A DNA stretch of 64,000 bases, from assembly GCF_943372915.1 (NCBI RefSeq), contig NZ_CALSAN010000010.1, positions 62,001 to 126,000 of the forward strand. The letters run 5' to 3'. Positions 7,796 through 17,340 of the stretch are shown here, piece by piece (positions within the stretch are counted from its first letter, which is position 1; each line of letters opens with the position of its first letter). The position numbers were made by a program, and so were the translations under genes. The notes under the pieces were generated by a model that searched no databases, was not told the origin of the DNA, and saw only the letters and a program-made list of their open reading frames with translations. The stretch is from Ferrovibrio terrae_A (GTDB taxonomy: Bacteria > Pseudomonadota > Alphaproteobacteria > Ferrovibrionales > Ferrovibrionaceae).

Positions 7796-9184
7796 TTAAG
7801 GCTCCGGCCAGGGGCGCAGGGCCGGGCGTATCTGCTCGTATATATGGGCCATGCGCAGAACGCCGGCATCGTCGAAGCGGCGGCCGGCGATCTGCAGGCC
7901 GATGGGCAGGCCATCGCTGTCATATCCGGCACAAATCGAAGCCGCGGGCTGCTCCGATTGGTTGAACGGCGCGGTGAAACGGATGTGCTCCGACTTGAAC
8001 TGCGGATCGTTGCCGGGCGCGGCCTCCTCGGCGTCATAGGCGGTGATCGGCGAGGTCGGGCTCAGCACATAATCATAAGGTAGGGTGGCGGCGACCGTGG
8101 CTTCGCGCAGGCTGAAAACCTGGCCAAGCGCCCGCATGACATCGGTGGCGGTATAGTCCGCCGCCGCGCGGCACCAGGCGGCGATATAGGGCAGCACCTT
8201 CGCCTGGCGCTCCGGCGCCATGGCGGCGAAATCGGTATAGGCGCGAGACTGGAAGAAGGTGTTCAGCCCGTCGGCCATTGCCGCGGTCATGAAGGGCTTG
8301 ATCGGTTCGATGATCGCACCGGCCGCTTCGAACAGCTTCGCAGCCCGCTCCACGGCGTCTTTCACCGCCGGTTGAACCGGGATGCCCAGGCCGGCATCCA
8401 GCAGCAGACCGATCTTCAGGCCCTTCACCTCGCCATCCAGCAGCTTGGGATAGTCCTGCTCCTGATAGGGCAGCGACATGTAATCGCGGCCGTCTGGCAG
8501 GGTCAGATGGTTCATCAGCAGGGCGCTGTCCATCACCGTGCGCGTCATCGGACCGGTGACACGGCCGAGATAGGGCGGGTTGATCGGGATGCGGCCCAGG
8601 CTGGGCTTCAGCGCGAAAATACCATTATAGGCGGCGGGCAGGCGCACCGAGCCGCCGATATCGGTGCCGAGCGCCAAGGGGCCATAGCCGGCGGCGATGG
8701 CGGCGCCGGCGCCGGATGACGACCCTGCGGTATTGCGCTTCAGATTCCACGGATTGCGTGTGGTGCCATGCAGGCTGGAAACACCCGAGGCCAGCATGCC
8801 GAAATCCGGCATCGTAGTCTTGCCGAGGAATACGCAACCGGCTTCGCGCACACGGGCTGCCGGCGGGGCATCCACAGCGCTGGGGGTCAGGATCGCCGCT
8901 GCCGTGCCCACTGGCGTGGGCACGCCTTTGCTGGCGATATTCTCTTTCAGCGTGATCGGCACGCCGTCCAGCGGACTGAGTTGCTGGCCCTTGCGCCAGC
9001 GCTGCTCCGAGGCCTTGGCCTGCGTCAGGGCACCCTCGGCGTCAATGACATACATGGCATTGATCTTGGGTTCCCACAGCTCAATGCGCTTGAGCGCCGC
9101 CTTGGTGGCTTCCACGGGTGAGATCGCGCCGGTGCGATAGCCCATCCACAGGTCATGGGCACTCAGGGTGTGCAGCTCGGTCAT
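7796..9184 (-). CDS. amidase (amidase-signature family)
   Basis: 462-residue amidase-signature hydrolase that would split a carboxamide to acid and ammonia in the cytoplasm; no signal peptide is seen. The Ser-cis-Ser-Lys triad is present: Lys in GVPITLKENIA, cis-Ser in NTAGSSSGAGAAIAAG and the nucleophile Ser in LGTDIGGSVRLPAAYNG. The rest is the substrate-specific part and does not identify a substrate. It lies on the minus strand downstream of an M20 peptidase and a dipeptide importer, so a peptide or N-acyl amide is plausible. A GatA role is unlikely because gatB and gatC are absent. Confidence 0.9.
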   Translation of the reverse strand: MTELHTLSAHDLWMGYRTGAISPVEATKAALKRIELWEPKINAMYVIDAEGALTQAKASEQRWRKGQQLSPLDGVPITLKENIASKGVPTPVGTAAAILTPSAVDAPPAARVREAGCVFLGKTTMPDFGMLASGVSSLHGTTRNPWNLKRNTAGSSSGAGAAIAAGYGPLALGTDIGGSVRLPAAYNGIFALKPSLGRIPINPPYLGRVTGPMTRTVMDSALLMNHLTLPDGRDYMSLPYQEQDYPKLLDGEVKGLKIGLLLDAGLGIPVQPAVKDAVERAAKLFEAAGAIIEPIKPFMTAAMADGLNTFFQSRAYTDFAAMAPERQAKVLPYIAAWCRAAADYTATDVMRALGQVFSLREATVAATLPYDYVLSPTSPITAYDAEEAAPGNDPQFKSEHIRFTAPFNQSEQPAASICAGYDSDGLPIGLQIAGRRFDDAGVLRMAHIYEQIRPALRPWPEP

Positions 9185-9221
9185 GGCAGCCTCATGGCGA
9201 ACGGTGGTGTTCTTTTTATCT

Positions 9222-10511
9222 TCACAGACGGTTCACACCGCACCAACGCGCAGTGAAGGTCGCCAGAACGCTGGCGACTTCCATCATGCTGTCGATCGAG
9301 ACCCATTCGTCGATGCCATGAATATTGGCGGCGACCGGGCCATAGCAGGTGGCGGGGATATTGCCATAAAGATTGAAGAAGCGCGCGTCGGTGGTGCCGG
9401 TAAAGGCATTGAAGGCAACATCGCTGCCGGTGACGCTGCGATGGCAGTCTGCCAGCGTGGTCACCATAGGTGTATTGATGTCGAGCACGAAGCCCTCGGC
9501 CTGAAAGCCCTCGTAGATCACCTTGTATTCGATGCTGTTGTTCTGCGGATGCTTGCGATGCGCCTCGGCGAACAGCTTTTCGACGGTCTCGCGCACCTCA
9601 GCCGGCGTGATACCGGGATAGAAGCCGAGGCGGATGTCGGCGCGGCAGGCGGTTGGCACCGAGGAAGCCCATTCGCCGCCGTGGATCTTGCCAAGGTTGA
9701 AATTCACCGGATGCTCATGCGCATGATATTCGGCATGACGACCCTCCGGCGCATTCCACTGATGCTCCAGCTTTTTCAGTTCGCCGAACATGTAAAGGGC
9801 AAAATCGATGGCGGCGACACCGGTATGCGCCACGGAGGCATGCACCGGCTTGCCAGCGACTTCCAGCGCCAGCCACATCACGCCCATCTGGGCATGCATG
9901 ATACCGTTGAAGGGTTCGGGGATGATGGCCGCATCGGCGCGATAACCCTGCACCAGACAGGCGAGCGCTCCATTGCCGGTGCATTCCTCTTCCACCACCG
10001 ACTGCAGGATCACTTCGGCGGCTGGCTCAAGGCCCAGTTTTTTCAACGCTTTCATGGCAATGATATAGGCGACGATGCCTGACTTCATGTCGCCGCCACC
10101 GCGGCCGTAGAGCTTGTCACCATCGATCCATGGCTCAAACGGCGGCTTGGTCCACAGGGCCTCGGCGCCCACCGGCACCACGTCGATATGGCCGTTGAAG
10201 ATCAACGATTTTCCGCGCGTGCCGCGACGCGGCCTGTGGATGCCGACAATATTATGCCGGCCATCATAGGAAACGATGGATGGTGAATAACCGGGGTGAC
10301 CTTTGAGCTTCGCCTCGTCGATGGCGAATTCATCCACTTCGAGATTCATGCCTTCGAAAACGCCGCGCACCAGATCCTGCGCACTTTTTTCGTCGCCCAG
10401 CAGCGATGGGCAGCGCACCATATCGGCCAGCAGGTCGGTGGCCTCACGGCGCAGGCTGTCGACCGCACCCTTGATATCTGCCAGGTCGACCTGATCAAGA
10501 AGCGCTGACAT
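9222..10511 (-). CDS. M20-family metallopeptidase (ArgE/DapE/carboxypeptidase type)
   Basis: 429-residue M20 deacylase/peptidase with a two-zinc site: LIFNGHIDVVPVG holds the first His and Asp, YGRGGGDMKSG the bridging Asp, and QSVVEEECTGNG the catalytic Glu pair. The dimerisation domain starts near KPVHASVAHTG and IIPEPFNG carries a further metal ligand. The family includes acetylornithine deacetylase, succinyl-diaminopimelate desuccinylase and broad peptidases, and the exact substrate is not readable. ATG 10511 starts MSALLDQVDLAD; longer upstream starts only add low-complexity sequence. Placement behind a dipeptide ABC transporter suggests hydrolysis of imported peptides or N-acyl amino acids. 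Confidence 0.9.
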   Translation of the reverse strand: MSALLDQVDLADIKGAVDSLRREATDLLADMVRCPSLLGDEKSAQDLVRGVFEGMNLEVDEFAIDEAKLKGHPGYSPSIVSYDGRHNIVGIHRPRRGTRGKSLIFNGHIDVVPVGAEALWTKPPFEPWIDGDKLYGRGGGDMKSGIVAYIIAMKALKKLGLEPAAEVILQSVVEEECTGNGALACLVQGYRADAAIIPEPFNGIMHAQMGVMWLALEVAGKPVHASVAHTGVAAIDFALYMFGELKKLEHQWNAPEGRHAEYHAHEHPVNFNLGKIHGGEWASSVPTACRADIRLGFYPGITPAEVRETVEKLFAEAHRKHPQNNSIEYKVIYEGFQAEGFVLDINTPMVTTLADCHRSVTGSDVAFNAFTGTTDARFFNLYGNIPATCYGPVAANIHGIDEWVSIDSMMEVASVLATFTARWCGVNRL

Positions 10512-10545
10512 CGCACCCTCCGCGGTGGATTTTGGGGAGATTGGC

Positions 10546-12171
10546 CTAACTGGCCAGTTCGGCCTCCAGCCAGTCGCGGCCCGGCAGGGCCGCAAACAGC
10601 TGCTGGGTATACTCATGCTGCGGCGAGGCGAAGAGTTTCGCTGTTTCGGCAAACTCCACGATCTTGCCGCGCTGCATCACCGCGATACGGTCGCACAGGC
10701 GGGCGGCCACGCGCAGGTCATGGGTGATGAACAGAATGGCGATGCCGAACTGGTCGCGGATATGTTCCAGCAGGTCGAGCACCTGGGCCTGCACCGAGAC
10801 ATCCAGCGCCGATACGGCTTCATCGGCGACCAGGATTTCCGGCTCCATGGCCAGTGCGCGGGCAATCGCCAGGCGCTGGCGCTGGCCACCGGAGAACTGG
10901 TGCGGATAGCGGTCGAGCGCATTGACGTCGATGCCGACGATGTTCAGCAGCTTGCGGGCGCGTTCCAGCGCTTCGGCGCGCGAGACACCATAGTTCAGCG
11001 GGCCTTCAATGATCGACTGGGCCACGGTGCGGCGCGGATTGAGGGAGCGATAGGGATCCTGGAATACCACCTGGATGCGGCGGCGGAAGGGATGCAGGGC
11101 GCGCACACCAAGATGAGCGATGTCGGTATCGTCCAGAATCACCTTGCCGCCGGTCGGGTCGATCAGGCGGGCGACACAGCGTGCCGCGGTCGATTTGCCC
11201 GAGCCGGACTCGCCGACGATACCCAGCGTCTGGCCCTTGTGCAGGTCAAGCGCGATATCGTCCACGGCACGCACTTCACGCGTGCCCTTGAACATGCTGG
11301 TGGTGACATAGATTTTCTGCAGATGCTCGGCGCGCAACACCGCTGCGGTGGTGATCGGTGTGGCTTCGCGTGGCTTCAGGCGTGGCACGGCCTTGATCAG
11401 CATCTTGGTATAATCGTGCTGCGGCCGGTAGAGCACGTCTTCGGTCTTGCCGCTTTCCACCACCTCGCCATAGCGCATCACCACCACGCGGTCGGCGATA
11501 TCGGCAACGACGCCGAAATCATGCGTGATGAACAGCACGCCAGTGCCGCGCTCGCGCTGCAGGTCGCGCAGCAGTTTCAGGATCTGCGCCTGCGTGGTGA
11601 CATCCAGCGCCGTGGTCGGTTCGTCGGCGATCAGCAGGGCGGGCTGCAGGGCCAGCGCCATGGCGATCATCACACGTTGACGCTGACCGCCCGAAAGCTG
11701 ATGCGGATAGGAATTGAGCAGACGTTCCGGATCGGGCAGATGCACATCGGCAAACAGCTGCTGCACGCGTTCTTCGGCGCTGACACCGCGGCCCTTCCAG
11801 TTATGGGCCTTCAGCAGCTCGATCACCTGTTCGCCAACCCGGTGCACCGGGTTGAGCGCCGTCATCGGCTCCTGGAAGATCATCGACATGCGGCTACCGC
11901 GCAAGGCACGCAGGCGGGCCTTGGAGGCCTTGCGCAGGTCTTCGCCTTCGAGGCGGACTTCACCGCTGACAATCGGCAGGCTGCCCAGCCCCATCACGGT
12001 GCTGGCGGTAACCGACTTGCCAGAACCGGATTCGCCAACCAGGCAGACGATCTCGCCGGGCATCACTTCGAAGCTGATATCCTGCACTGCTAGTCTACGG
12101 TCGCCGCCTTTGGGCAGGGCGACAGAGAGGTTTTTGACGCTGAGGACGGGGGCGGTCTTGGTCTCTGACAT
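10546..12171 (-). CDS. dipeptide/oligopeptide ABC transporter, fused DppD-DppF ATPase
   Basis: 541-residue protein with two complete ABC ATPase domains in one chain. The N-terminal half has Walker A GESGSGKS, signature LSGGQRQR and Walker B ALLIADEPT, ending in a DppD-type tail. The C-terminal half repeats GESGSGKST, FSGGQRQR and EILVADEA. In other bacteria these are separate DppD and DppF proteins; the fused form is common in alphaproteobacteria. It powers the DppB/DppC permease encoded just upstream, 3 bp from dppC. The second Walker B reads ADEAV where ADEPT is usual, a normal variant in this subfamily. Confidence 0.93.
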   Translation of the reverse strand: MSETKTAPVLSVKNLSVALPKGGDRRLAVQDISFEVMPGEIVCLVGESGSGKSVTASTVMGLGSLPIVSGEVRLEGEDLRKASKARLRALRGSRMSMIFQEPMTALNPVHRVGEQVIELLKAHNWKGRGVSAEERVQQLFADVHLPDPERLLNSYPHQLSGGQRQRVMIAMALALQPALLIADEPTTALDVTTQAQILKLLRDLQRERGTGVLFITHDFGVVADIADRVVVMRYGEVVESGKTEDVLYRPQHDYTKMLIKAVPRLKPREATPITTAAVLRAEHLQKIYVTTSMFKGTREVRAVDDIALDLHKGQTLGIVGESGSGKSTAARCVARLIDPTGGKVILDDTDIAHLGVRALHPFRRRIQVVFQDPYRSLNPRRTVAQSIIEGPLNYGVSRAEALERARKLLNIVGIDVNALDRYPHQFSGGQRQRLAIARALAMEPEILVADEAVSALDVSVQAQVLDLLEHIRDQFGIAILFITHDLRVAARLCDRIAVMQRGKIVEFAETAKLFASPQHEYTQQLFAALPGRDWLEAELAS

Positions 12172-12174
12172 GGC

Positions 12175-13017
12175 TCAGGCTCCCAGCCGCTTTTTCATGC
12201 GCGGGTCGAGCGTATCGCGCAGACCATCGCCCAGGATGTTGACGGCCAGGATGGTGACGGCCAGGAAGCCGCCGGGAAACAGGATGATCCAGGGCGCGCG
12301 CTGAAATACCCCGCGGCCTTCGGCGATGATGTTGCCCCAGGTGGGAATTTCCGGCGGCAGACCGGCACCGAGGAAGCTGAGGATGGCTTCCACCAGGATG
12401 GCAGAAGCGCAGATATAGGTGCCCTGCACGATCAGCGGTGCGAGCGTGTTTGGCAGAATGTGCTGGATCAGGATTTTCACCGTCGGCGTGCCCAGTCCGA
12501 CAGCCGCCTCGACATAGGGCTCCTCGCGGATCGACAGCACGACGCCGCGCACCAGGCGGGCCACGCGCGGGATTTCCGGGATCACGATGGCGACAATCAC
12601 GGTGAGCAGCGAGGCGCCGCTGAGCGAGACCAGTGCAATGGCCAGCAGGATGCCGGGGATCGCCATCACGCCATCCATGGTACGCATGATCGGCCCGTCG
12701 AGCCAGCGGATATAGCCCGAGACCAGGCCGATCACCAGGCCGATGGAGATGGCGATGCTGGCGACGCAGGCACTGACCAGCAGGGAGATGCGGGCACCGT
12801 GTACCACGCGGGTCCAGACGTCGCGGCCCAGCATGTCGGTGCCCATCATGAATTGGTCCGACGGGCCGCGCAGGCGGAAGCGTGGCGCAATGCTGCCGGG
12901 GTCATGCCCGGTCAGCAGTGGCGCCAGCAGGGCGACGATCAGCAGTACCAGCAGGATGCCGCCGCCGATCAAGACAGAAGGATTGCGGAAGGCCGCATGA
13001 CGAAAGACTTGCCGCAT
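12175..13017 (-). CDS. dipeptide ABC transporter permease DppC
   Basis: 280-residue inner-membrane permease with about six membrane helices and an N-terminal OppC-type segment ending in a long hydrophobic helix (SVLIGGGILLVLLIVALLAP). MGTDMLGRDVWTRVVHGAR is a classic DppC/OppC stretch, and the EAA loop that contacts the ATPase is around YVEAAVGLGTPTVKILIQHI. It forms the second half of the pore with DppB. It lies 2 bp after dppB and 3 bp before the ATPase gene, so it belongs to one operon dppA-B-C-DF. Confidence 0.93.
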   Translation of the reverse strand: MRQVFRHAAFRNPSVLIGGGILLVLLIVALLAPLLTGHDPGSIAPRFRLRGPSDQFMMGTDMLGRDVWTRVVHGARISLLVSACVASIAISIGLVIGLVSGYIRWLDGPIMRTMDGVMAIPGILLAIALVSLSGASLLTVIVAIVIPEIPRVARLVRGVVLSIREEPYVEAAVGLGTPTVKILIQHILPNTLAPLIVQGTYICASAILVEAILSFLGAGLPPEIPTWGNIIAEGRGVFQRAPWIILFPGGFLAVTILAVNILGDGLRDTLDPRMKKRLGA

Positions 13018-13019
13018 GG

Positions 13020-13961
13020 TCAGTAACGAATCCTGGGATCGAGCAACACATAGGCGATGTCGATGGCCAGGTTGATCAGCACATAGACACCGGAGAAGAC
13101 CAGGATGATACCCTGAATGATCGGATAATCGCGGCCGAGCACGGCATCCACCACCAGGCGGCCGATGCCGGGAATGTTGAAGACGGTTTCCGTGATGACC
13201 ACGCCGCCGATCAGCAAGGCAAAGCCGATGCCGATCACCGAGACGATCGGGATGGCGGCGTTACGCAGCGCATGGCGCACCAGCACCACATGCTCCTTCA
13301 GGCCCTTGGCATGGGCGGTGCGGATATAGTCCTCGTTCAGCACCTCCAGCATCGCGGTACGCGTGATGCGGGCAAACAGTGCGATATAGATGAAGCTGAG
13401 CGTCACTGTCGGCAGCGCAATGCGCTCAAGGAAGGCCGGCAGGCCGTCGCGCAATGGGGCGAACCCCTGTGCCGGGAACAGGTCGAGCTTCATCGAGAAG
13501 ACATAGACCATGATATAGCCGAGCACGAAGACCGGGATCGAGAAGCCGGCGACCGACAGCGCCATGATGCCCCGATCGAACCAGCTGCCCTGTTTCCAGG
13601 CGGCCAGAATGCCCATCGGCACGGCAACCACGATGGCAAAGATCAATGTGGTGAGCGCCAGCGACATGGTTGGTTCGACGCGCTGGCCGATCATGGTGGC
13701 GACCGGCTGTTTTGACAGCACGGACTTGCCGAGATCGCCCTGTGCGAGCTGACCGATCCAGGTGACAAACTGCTCCGGGATTGGCCTGTCGAGACCGAGA
13801 TCGGCGCGAATGGCGGCGATCGCCTCGGGTGTTGCCGTATCGCCGGCCAGGATTGCGGCCGGATCGCCCGGGCTCAGGCGGAGCAGCAGGAAAACGAAAA
13901 TGGCCACCACCCCCATAACGGGGATGGCGGCCAATAAACGCGAGAGAATGAGACGCAGCAT
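13020..13961 (-). CDS. dipeptide ABC transporter permease DppB
   Basis: 313-residue inner-membrane permease with six predicted helices. It starts MLRLILSRLLAAIPVMGVV, followed by VFLLLRLSPGDPAAILAGD, the conserved DppB periplasmic region. The EAA loop is near YIRTAHAKGLKEHVVLVRHALRN (the RTAxAKGL motif), where the ATPase docks. It pairs with DppC. The gap to dppA upstream is 42 bp and holds no strong hairpin, unlike the other transport operons in this window. Confidence 0.93.
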   Translation of the reverse strand: MLRLILSRLLAAIPVMGVVAIFVFLLLRLSPGDPAAILAGDTATPEAIAAIRADLGLDRPIPEQFVTWIGQLAQGDLGKSVLSKQPVATMIGQRVEPTMSLALTTLIFAIVVAVPMGILAAWKQGSWFDRGIMALSVAGFSIPVFVLGYIMVYVFSMKLDLFPAQGFAPLRDGLPAFLERIALPTVTLSFIYIALFARITRTAMLEVLNEDYIRTAHAKGLKEHVVLVRHALRNAAIPIVSVIGIGFALLIGGVVITETVFNIPGIGRLVVDAVLGRDYPIIQGIILVFSGVYVLINLAIDIAYVLLDPRIRY

Positions 13962-14003
13962 GGAAAATAATTACGCAACAATCATGCCAGCAATGTCACT
14001 CTC

Positions 14004-15608
14004 TTACTGCTTCTCGATATTCCACAGCACATAGGCCGGGCTTGCGACCATGCCCTTGACGTTCTTACGAACGGCAGACGGCTGGAAGTATTCACCCAGC
14101 GGAATGTAGTGCACCATTTCATACAGGCGCTTCTGCACGGCTTCCGCGATGGCCTTCTGCTTGGCGGCATCGGGTTCGCGGGCGTAGGAGTCGCGCAGCT
14201 TTTCCATCTCGGGATCTTCGGTCCAGCCGAAGAAGCCGCCCTGCTTGCCCAGACCCTTGGTGCCGGCGTTGGCGATGGGGTTCATCATGTCGGCAGTGCC
14301 CCAGGCGGTGTGGAAGATATGCCAGCCGCCCTGATCGATCGGATCCATCTTGGCGCGGCGGCCGACCAGTGTCTGCCAGTCCATCGACTGCACTTCGACG
14401 TTCACGCCGATCGCGCGCAGCAGGGGAGCCGATACCAGCGGCAACTGGTTGATGCTGTTCAGGTCAGTCGGCGCCATGATGACGATCTTTTCGCCCTTGT
14501 AGCCGCTGTCTGCCAGCATCTTCTTGGCCTTGGCCACATCGGCCTTCTTGGTGCCGACAGCGCCGGCATCGGTCGCCAGCGGCGTCGAGCAACCAAAGAT
14601 CGCACCGCAGACCTTGTAATAGTCCGGATCGCCGACCTGGGCGGCCAGGTAGTCTTCCTGCTGGATAGCATGGAGGATGGCCTGACGCACCTTGACGTTA
14701 TCCAGCGGCGGCTGCAGCCAGTTCATGCGCAGCATGTAGTTCATGCCAAGTGGCTGCAGGTTGCGGATTTCGATATCCTTCTGCTTCTTCAGCTCGGGCA
14801 GAAGATCGAAGGCCGGCTGCTCCCAGATGTCGACCTCGCCCTTGATCAGGGCATTCATGGCGGTCTGCGGGTCGGCAATGGTCATCCACTCGACGCGATC
14901 GACCTTCACCACCTTGCCACCGCTGGTGAACGTGGCCGGTTCGCTGCGCGGCTTGTAGTCCGGGTTCTTCTCGTAGACCACCTTCACGCCCGGCTGGAAT
15001 TCGGCCTTGATGAAGCGATACGGACCGGAGCCGATTTCCTCGGTCACATTGGTGGTGGACGGTGTGTCAGCCATGCGCTTGGGCATGATGAAGGGCACGT
15101 TCGAGCTGGGCTTGCCCAGCGAGTCGAGGACGAGGCCGTAGGGCTCCTTCAGCACCAGCTGGAAGGTCTTGGCGTCGACTTCTTTCCATTCCTTCGTGTA
15201 TTCGGCCAGCTTCTGGCCCATCGTATCGCGCTCGCCCCAGCGCTTCAGCGAGGCGAGCACGTCGGTCGAGGTGACCGGCGCGCCGTCATGGAATTTCAGG
15301 CCATCGCGCAGTATGAAGGTATAGGTGAGCTTGTCGCCGCTGAGGTCGTACTTCTCGACCATTTGCGGCTTCACCTGCATCTTGTCGTCGACACCGAACA
15401 GGGTGTCGTAGATCATGTAGCCATGATTGCGCGACATGAAGGCTGTGGTGATGATCGGGTCGGTGATGCGGAGACCGGCATGCGGGATAAAGCGCAGCAC
15501 CTTTTTGTTATCCTGGGCGACGGCAGTGGTCGCTGCGCCGGCCAGCAGGCCCAATCCGATACTCAGGCCAATGGCAGAAACCAGCATGTGGAATCGACGC
15601 GAACGCAT
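14004..15608 (-). CDS. dipeptide ABC transporter substrate-binding protein (family 5)
   Basis: 534-residue periplasmic binding protein of the DppA/OppA family. A signal peptide covers residues 1 to about 32 with cleavage after TAVA. FHDGAPVTSTDVLASLKRWG and WLQPPLDNVKVRQAILHAI are typical SBP_bac_5 stretches. I chose ATG 15608 because AAGGGGGAG lies just before it; an ATG at 15626 is in frame but has no such site. The ligand class (di/oligopeptide or related compound) follows from the family and from the neighbouring peptidases. Confidence 0.92.
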   Translation of the reverse strand: MRSRRFHMLVSAIGLSIGLGLLAGAATTAVAQDNKKVLRFIPHAGLRITDPIITTAFMSRNHGYMIYDTLFGVDDKMQVKPQMVEKYDLSGDKLTYTFILRDGLKFHDGAPVTSTDVLASLKRWGERDTMGQKLAEYTKEWKEVDAKTFQLVLKEPYGLVLDSLGKPSSNVPFIMPKRMADTPSTTNVTEEIGSGPYRFIKAEFQPGVKVVYEKNPDYKPRSEPATFTSGGKVVKVDRVEWMTIADPQTAMNALIKGEVDIWEQPAFDLLPELKKQKDIEIRNLQPLGMNYMLRMNWLQPPLDNVKVRQAILHAIQQEDYLAAQVGDPDYYKVCGAIFGCSTPLATDAGAVGTKKADVAKAKKMLADSGYKGEKIVIMAPTDLNSINQLPLVSAPLLRAIGVNVEVQSMDWQTLVGRRAKMDPIDQGGWHIFHTAWGTADMMNPIANAGTKGLGKQGGFFGWTEDPEMEKLRDSYAREPDAAKQKAIAEAVQKRLYEMVHYIPLGEYFQPSAVRKNVKGMVASPAYVLWNIEKQ

Positions 15609-15767
15609 AGCACTCCCCCTTGTCATTGTTTGACCGCTAATGAAAGCTGATCATGGTATGTGTGCCTTGGTCAAGAAAACTTTGCCGCTATCGCAGGCAG
15701 TTACTTTAATGCCCCTTCGCTGGGCAGCATGCCTGTTGCCGTGGCGCCCACCGTATAACCAGGAGAC

Positions 15768-15796
15768 ATTGGTTCATGTCGAAGAATTGGTTCATG
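15768..15796. repeat. tandem 11-bp direct repeat in the dppA/M81 divergent region
   Basis: ATTGGTTCATG occurs at 15768-15778 and again at 15786-15796, an 18-bp period, within the 241-bp intergenic region between the divergent dppA (start 15608) and the M81 gene (start 15850). No protein is encoded there. The exact repetition close to the M81 start suggests a two-site operator; which regulator would bind is unknown, as no regulator gene lies between 7.7 and 24 kb. Confidence 0.45.
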
Positions 15797-15849
15797 CCGG
15801 CGACTCGCGGCACCTCTAGAATTTGCGGCCCGGGCGAGGAGCACGCACA

Positions 15850-17316
15850 ATGAATGTGTTTATTGCCTGTCTTGGTACGGAGACCAATACCTTCTCGCCC
15901 CTGCCCACGGCCGAGGCCGGCTTCAGGGAATGGATGCTATATCGTGGCGATGCAACCAAGCGGCCGGAGAACCTTTTCTCGGCCCCGTTGCATGTCTGGC
16001 GGCAGGCCGCCGAGGCGCAGCAGGCCACGGTGACGGAAAGCCTGTCAGCCTTTGCCCAGCCGGCCGGGATTACTGTTCGCAAGGTGTATGAAGGATTCCG
16101 CGACGAAATCCTCGCCGATCTCAAGGCGGCGATGCCGGTGGACCTGGTGCTGCTCAGCATGCATGGCGCCATGGTCGCCGATGGCTACGACGATTGCGAA
16201 GGCGACCTGCTGGAAAAAGTTCGTGCCATTGTAGGGCCTAAGGCGGCCGTCGGCGCCGAGCTTGACCTGCATTGCTCCATTACTGAAAAGATGCTGGCCA
16301 ACGCCGATGCGCTGATCACCTTCAAGGAATACCCCCATACCGACAGCAAGGAGCGGGCGCAGGAGCTTTATAATATCCTGCTGGCCAAGCATCAGGGCGT
16401 GGCAAAGCCTGTGATGGCGGTGTTCGACACGCGCATGATCAACCTGTGGCGCACCCCGGTGGAACCGATGACAGGCTTTGTTCGCGAGATGCAGGCCCGG
16501 GAAGGCAAGGATGGCATTCTCTCTGTATCGTTTGCCCATGGCTTCCCGATGCAGGACGTGCCCGATGCAACGGCCAAGATGATCGTGATTGCCGATGGCG
16601 ATGCCGGCAAGGCCGCGGCGGTTGCGGAAGAGTTCGGCCGCAAGATCTGGAATCTGCGCGAGCAGACGGCGACGCAGAACCTGAGCATAGATGTGGCGCT
16701 GGATCGCGCCACGGCAGCAACCGTAAAGCGTCCGGTGGTGCTGGCCGACGTAACCGACAATCCGGGCGGCGGCGCGCCGGGCGATGCCACCTTCATCCTG
16801 CGCCGGATCATCGAACGCGGCATCGAGAATGTGGTCAGCGGCCTGTACTGGGATCCGATGGCGGTTCGCTTCTGCTGCGACGCCGGTGAGGGTGCGGTCT
16901 TCGATCTGCGGCTCGGTGGTAAATGCGGACCGACCTCGGGCGACCCGCTCGATCTCAATGTAACGGTCAAGCGTATCATCACAGACGGTATGCAACCGGC
17001 CCTGAGTGGTGCCGTGCCGATCGGTGATGCGGTATGGCTGCAATTCGAAGGCAACCGCGATCTGGTCCTGATCTCCACTCGCACACAGACCTTCCATCCC
17101 GGTGCTTTCACGCAATTCGGCATCGATGTTGCGAAGAAGGCGATCATCGTGGTGAAATCGACCCAGCACTTCCATGCGGGCTTCGCGCCGATCGCCGGTG
17201 AAATCCTGCATGTGCAGGCGCCGGGCGCCATGCGGTCGGACTTCGCCGATATTCCCTTCCAGAAAGTGCGTGGTCCCTACTGGCCGCGTGTCGCTGATCC
17301 TTTCGCTGCCGAATAA
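15850..17316 (+). CDS. M81-family metallopeptidase (microcystinase C / MlrC-like)
   Basis: 488-residue MlrC-like protein. The family name comes from MlrC, which finishes breakdown of linearised microcystin, but most members sit in peptide-catabolism clusters with unknown substrates. Visible: MNVFIACLGTETNTFSPLPT at the N-terminus, LLSMHGAMVADGYDDCEGDLL, and the metal-site segment ELDLHCSITEKM. The C-terminal domain includes DVTDNPGGGAPGD. No signal peptide is seen, so it acts in the cytoplasm. ATG 15850 follows GGCGAGGAGCACGC, a good ribosome site. It is divergent from dppA and 24 bp before the gamma-glutamyltransferase-like gene, probably one operon. Confidence 0.88.
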   Translation: MNVFIACLGTETNTFSPLPTAEAGFREWMLYRGDATKRPENLFSAPLHVWRQAAEAQQATVTESLSAFAQPAGITVRKVYEGFRDEILADLKAAMPVDLVLLSMHGAMVADGYDDCEGDLLEKVRAIVGPKAAVGAELDLHCSITEKMLANADALITFKEYPHTDSKERAQELYNILLAKHQGVAKPVMAVFDTRMINLWRTPVEPMTGFVREMQAREGKDGILSVSFAHGFPMQDVPDATAKMIVIADGDAGKAAAVAEEFGRKIWNLREQTATQNLSIDVALDRATAATVKRPVVLADVTDNPGGGAPGDATFILRRIIERGIENVVSGLYWDPMAVRFCCDAGEGAVFDLRLGGKCGPTSGDPLDLNVTVKRIITDGMQPALSGAVPIGDAVWLQFEGNRDLVLISTRTQTFHPGAFTQFGIDVAKKAIIVVKSTQHFHAGFAPIAGEILHVQAPGAMRSDFADIPFQKVRGPYWPRVADPFAAE

Positions 17317-17340
17317 CATCAAATAAATCAGAGCCTCGCC

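Noticed and set aside
7796..9184. Glutamyl-tRNA amidotransferase subunit A (gatA)
   Set aside because: The amidase signature is shared, but gatB and gatC are absent and the neighbours are peptide-catabolic genes.
10525..12093. A 522-codon plus-strand frame opposite the DppDF ATPase gene
   Set aside because: The minus strand encodes two complete ABC domains; the plus-strand frame is its shadow.
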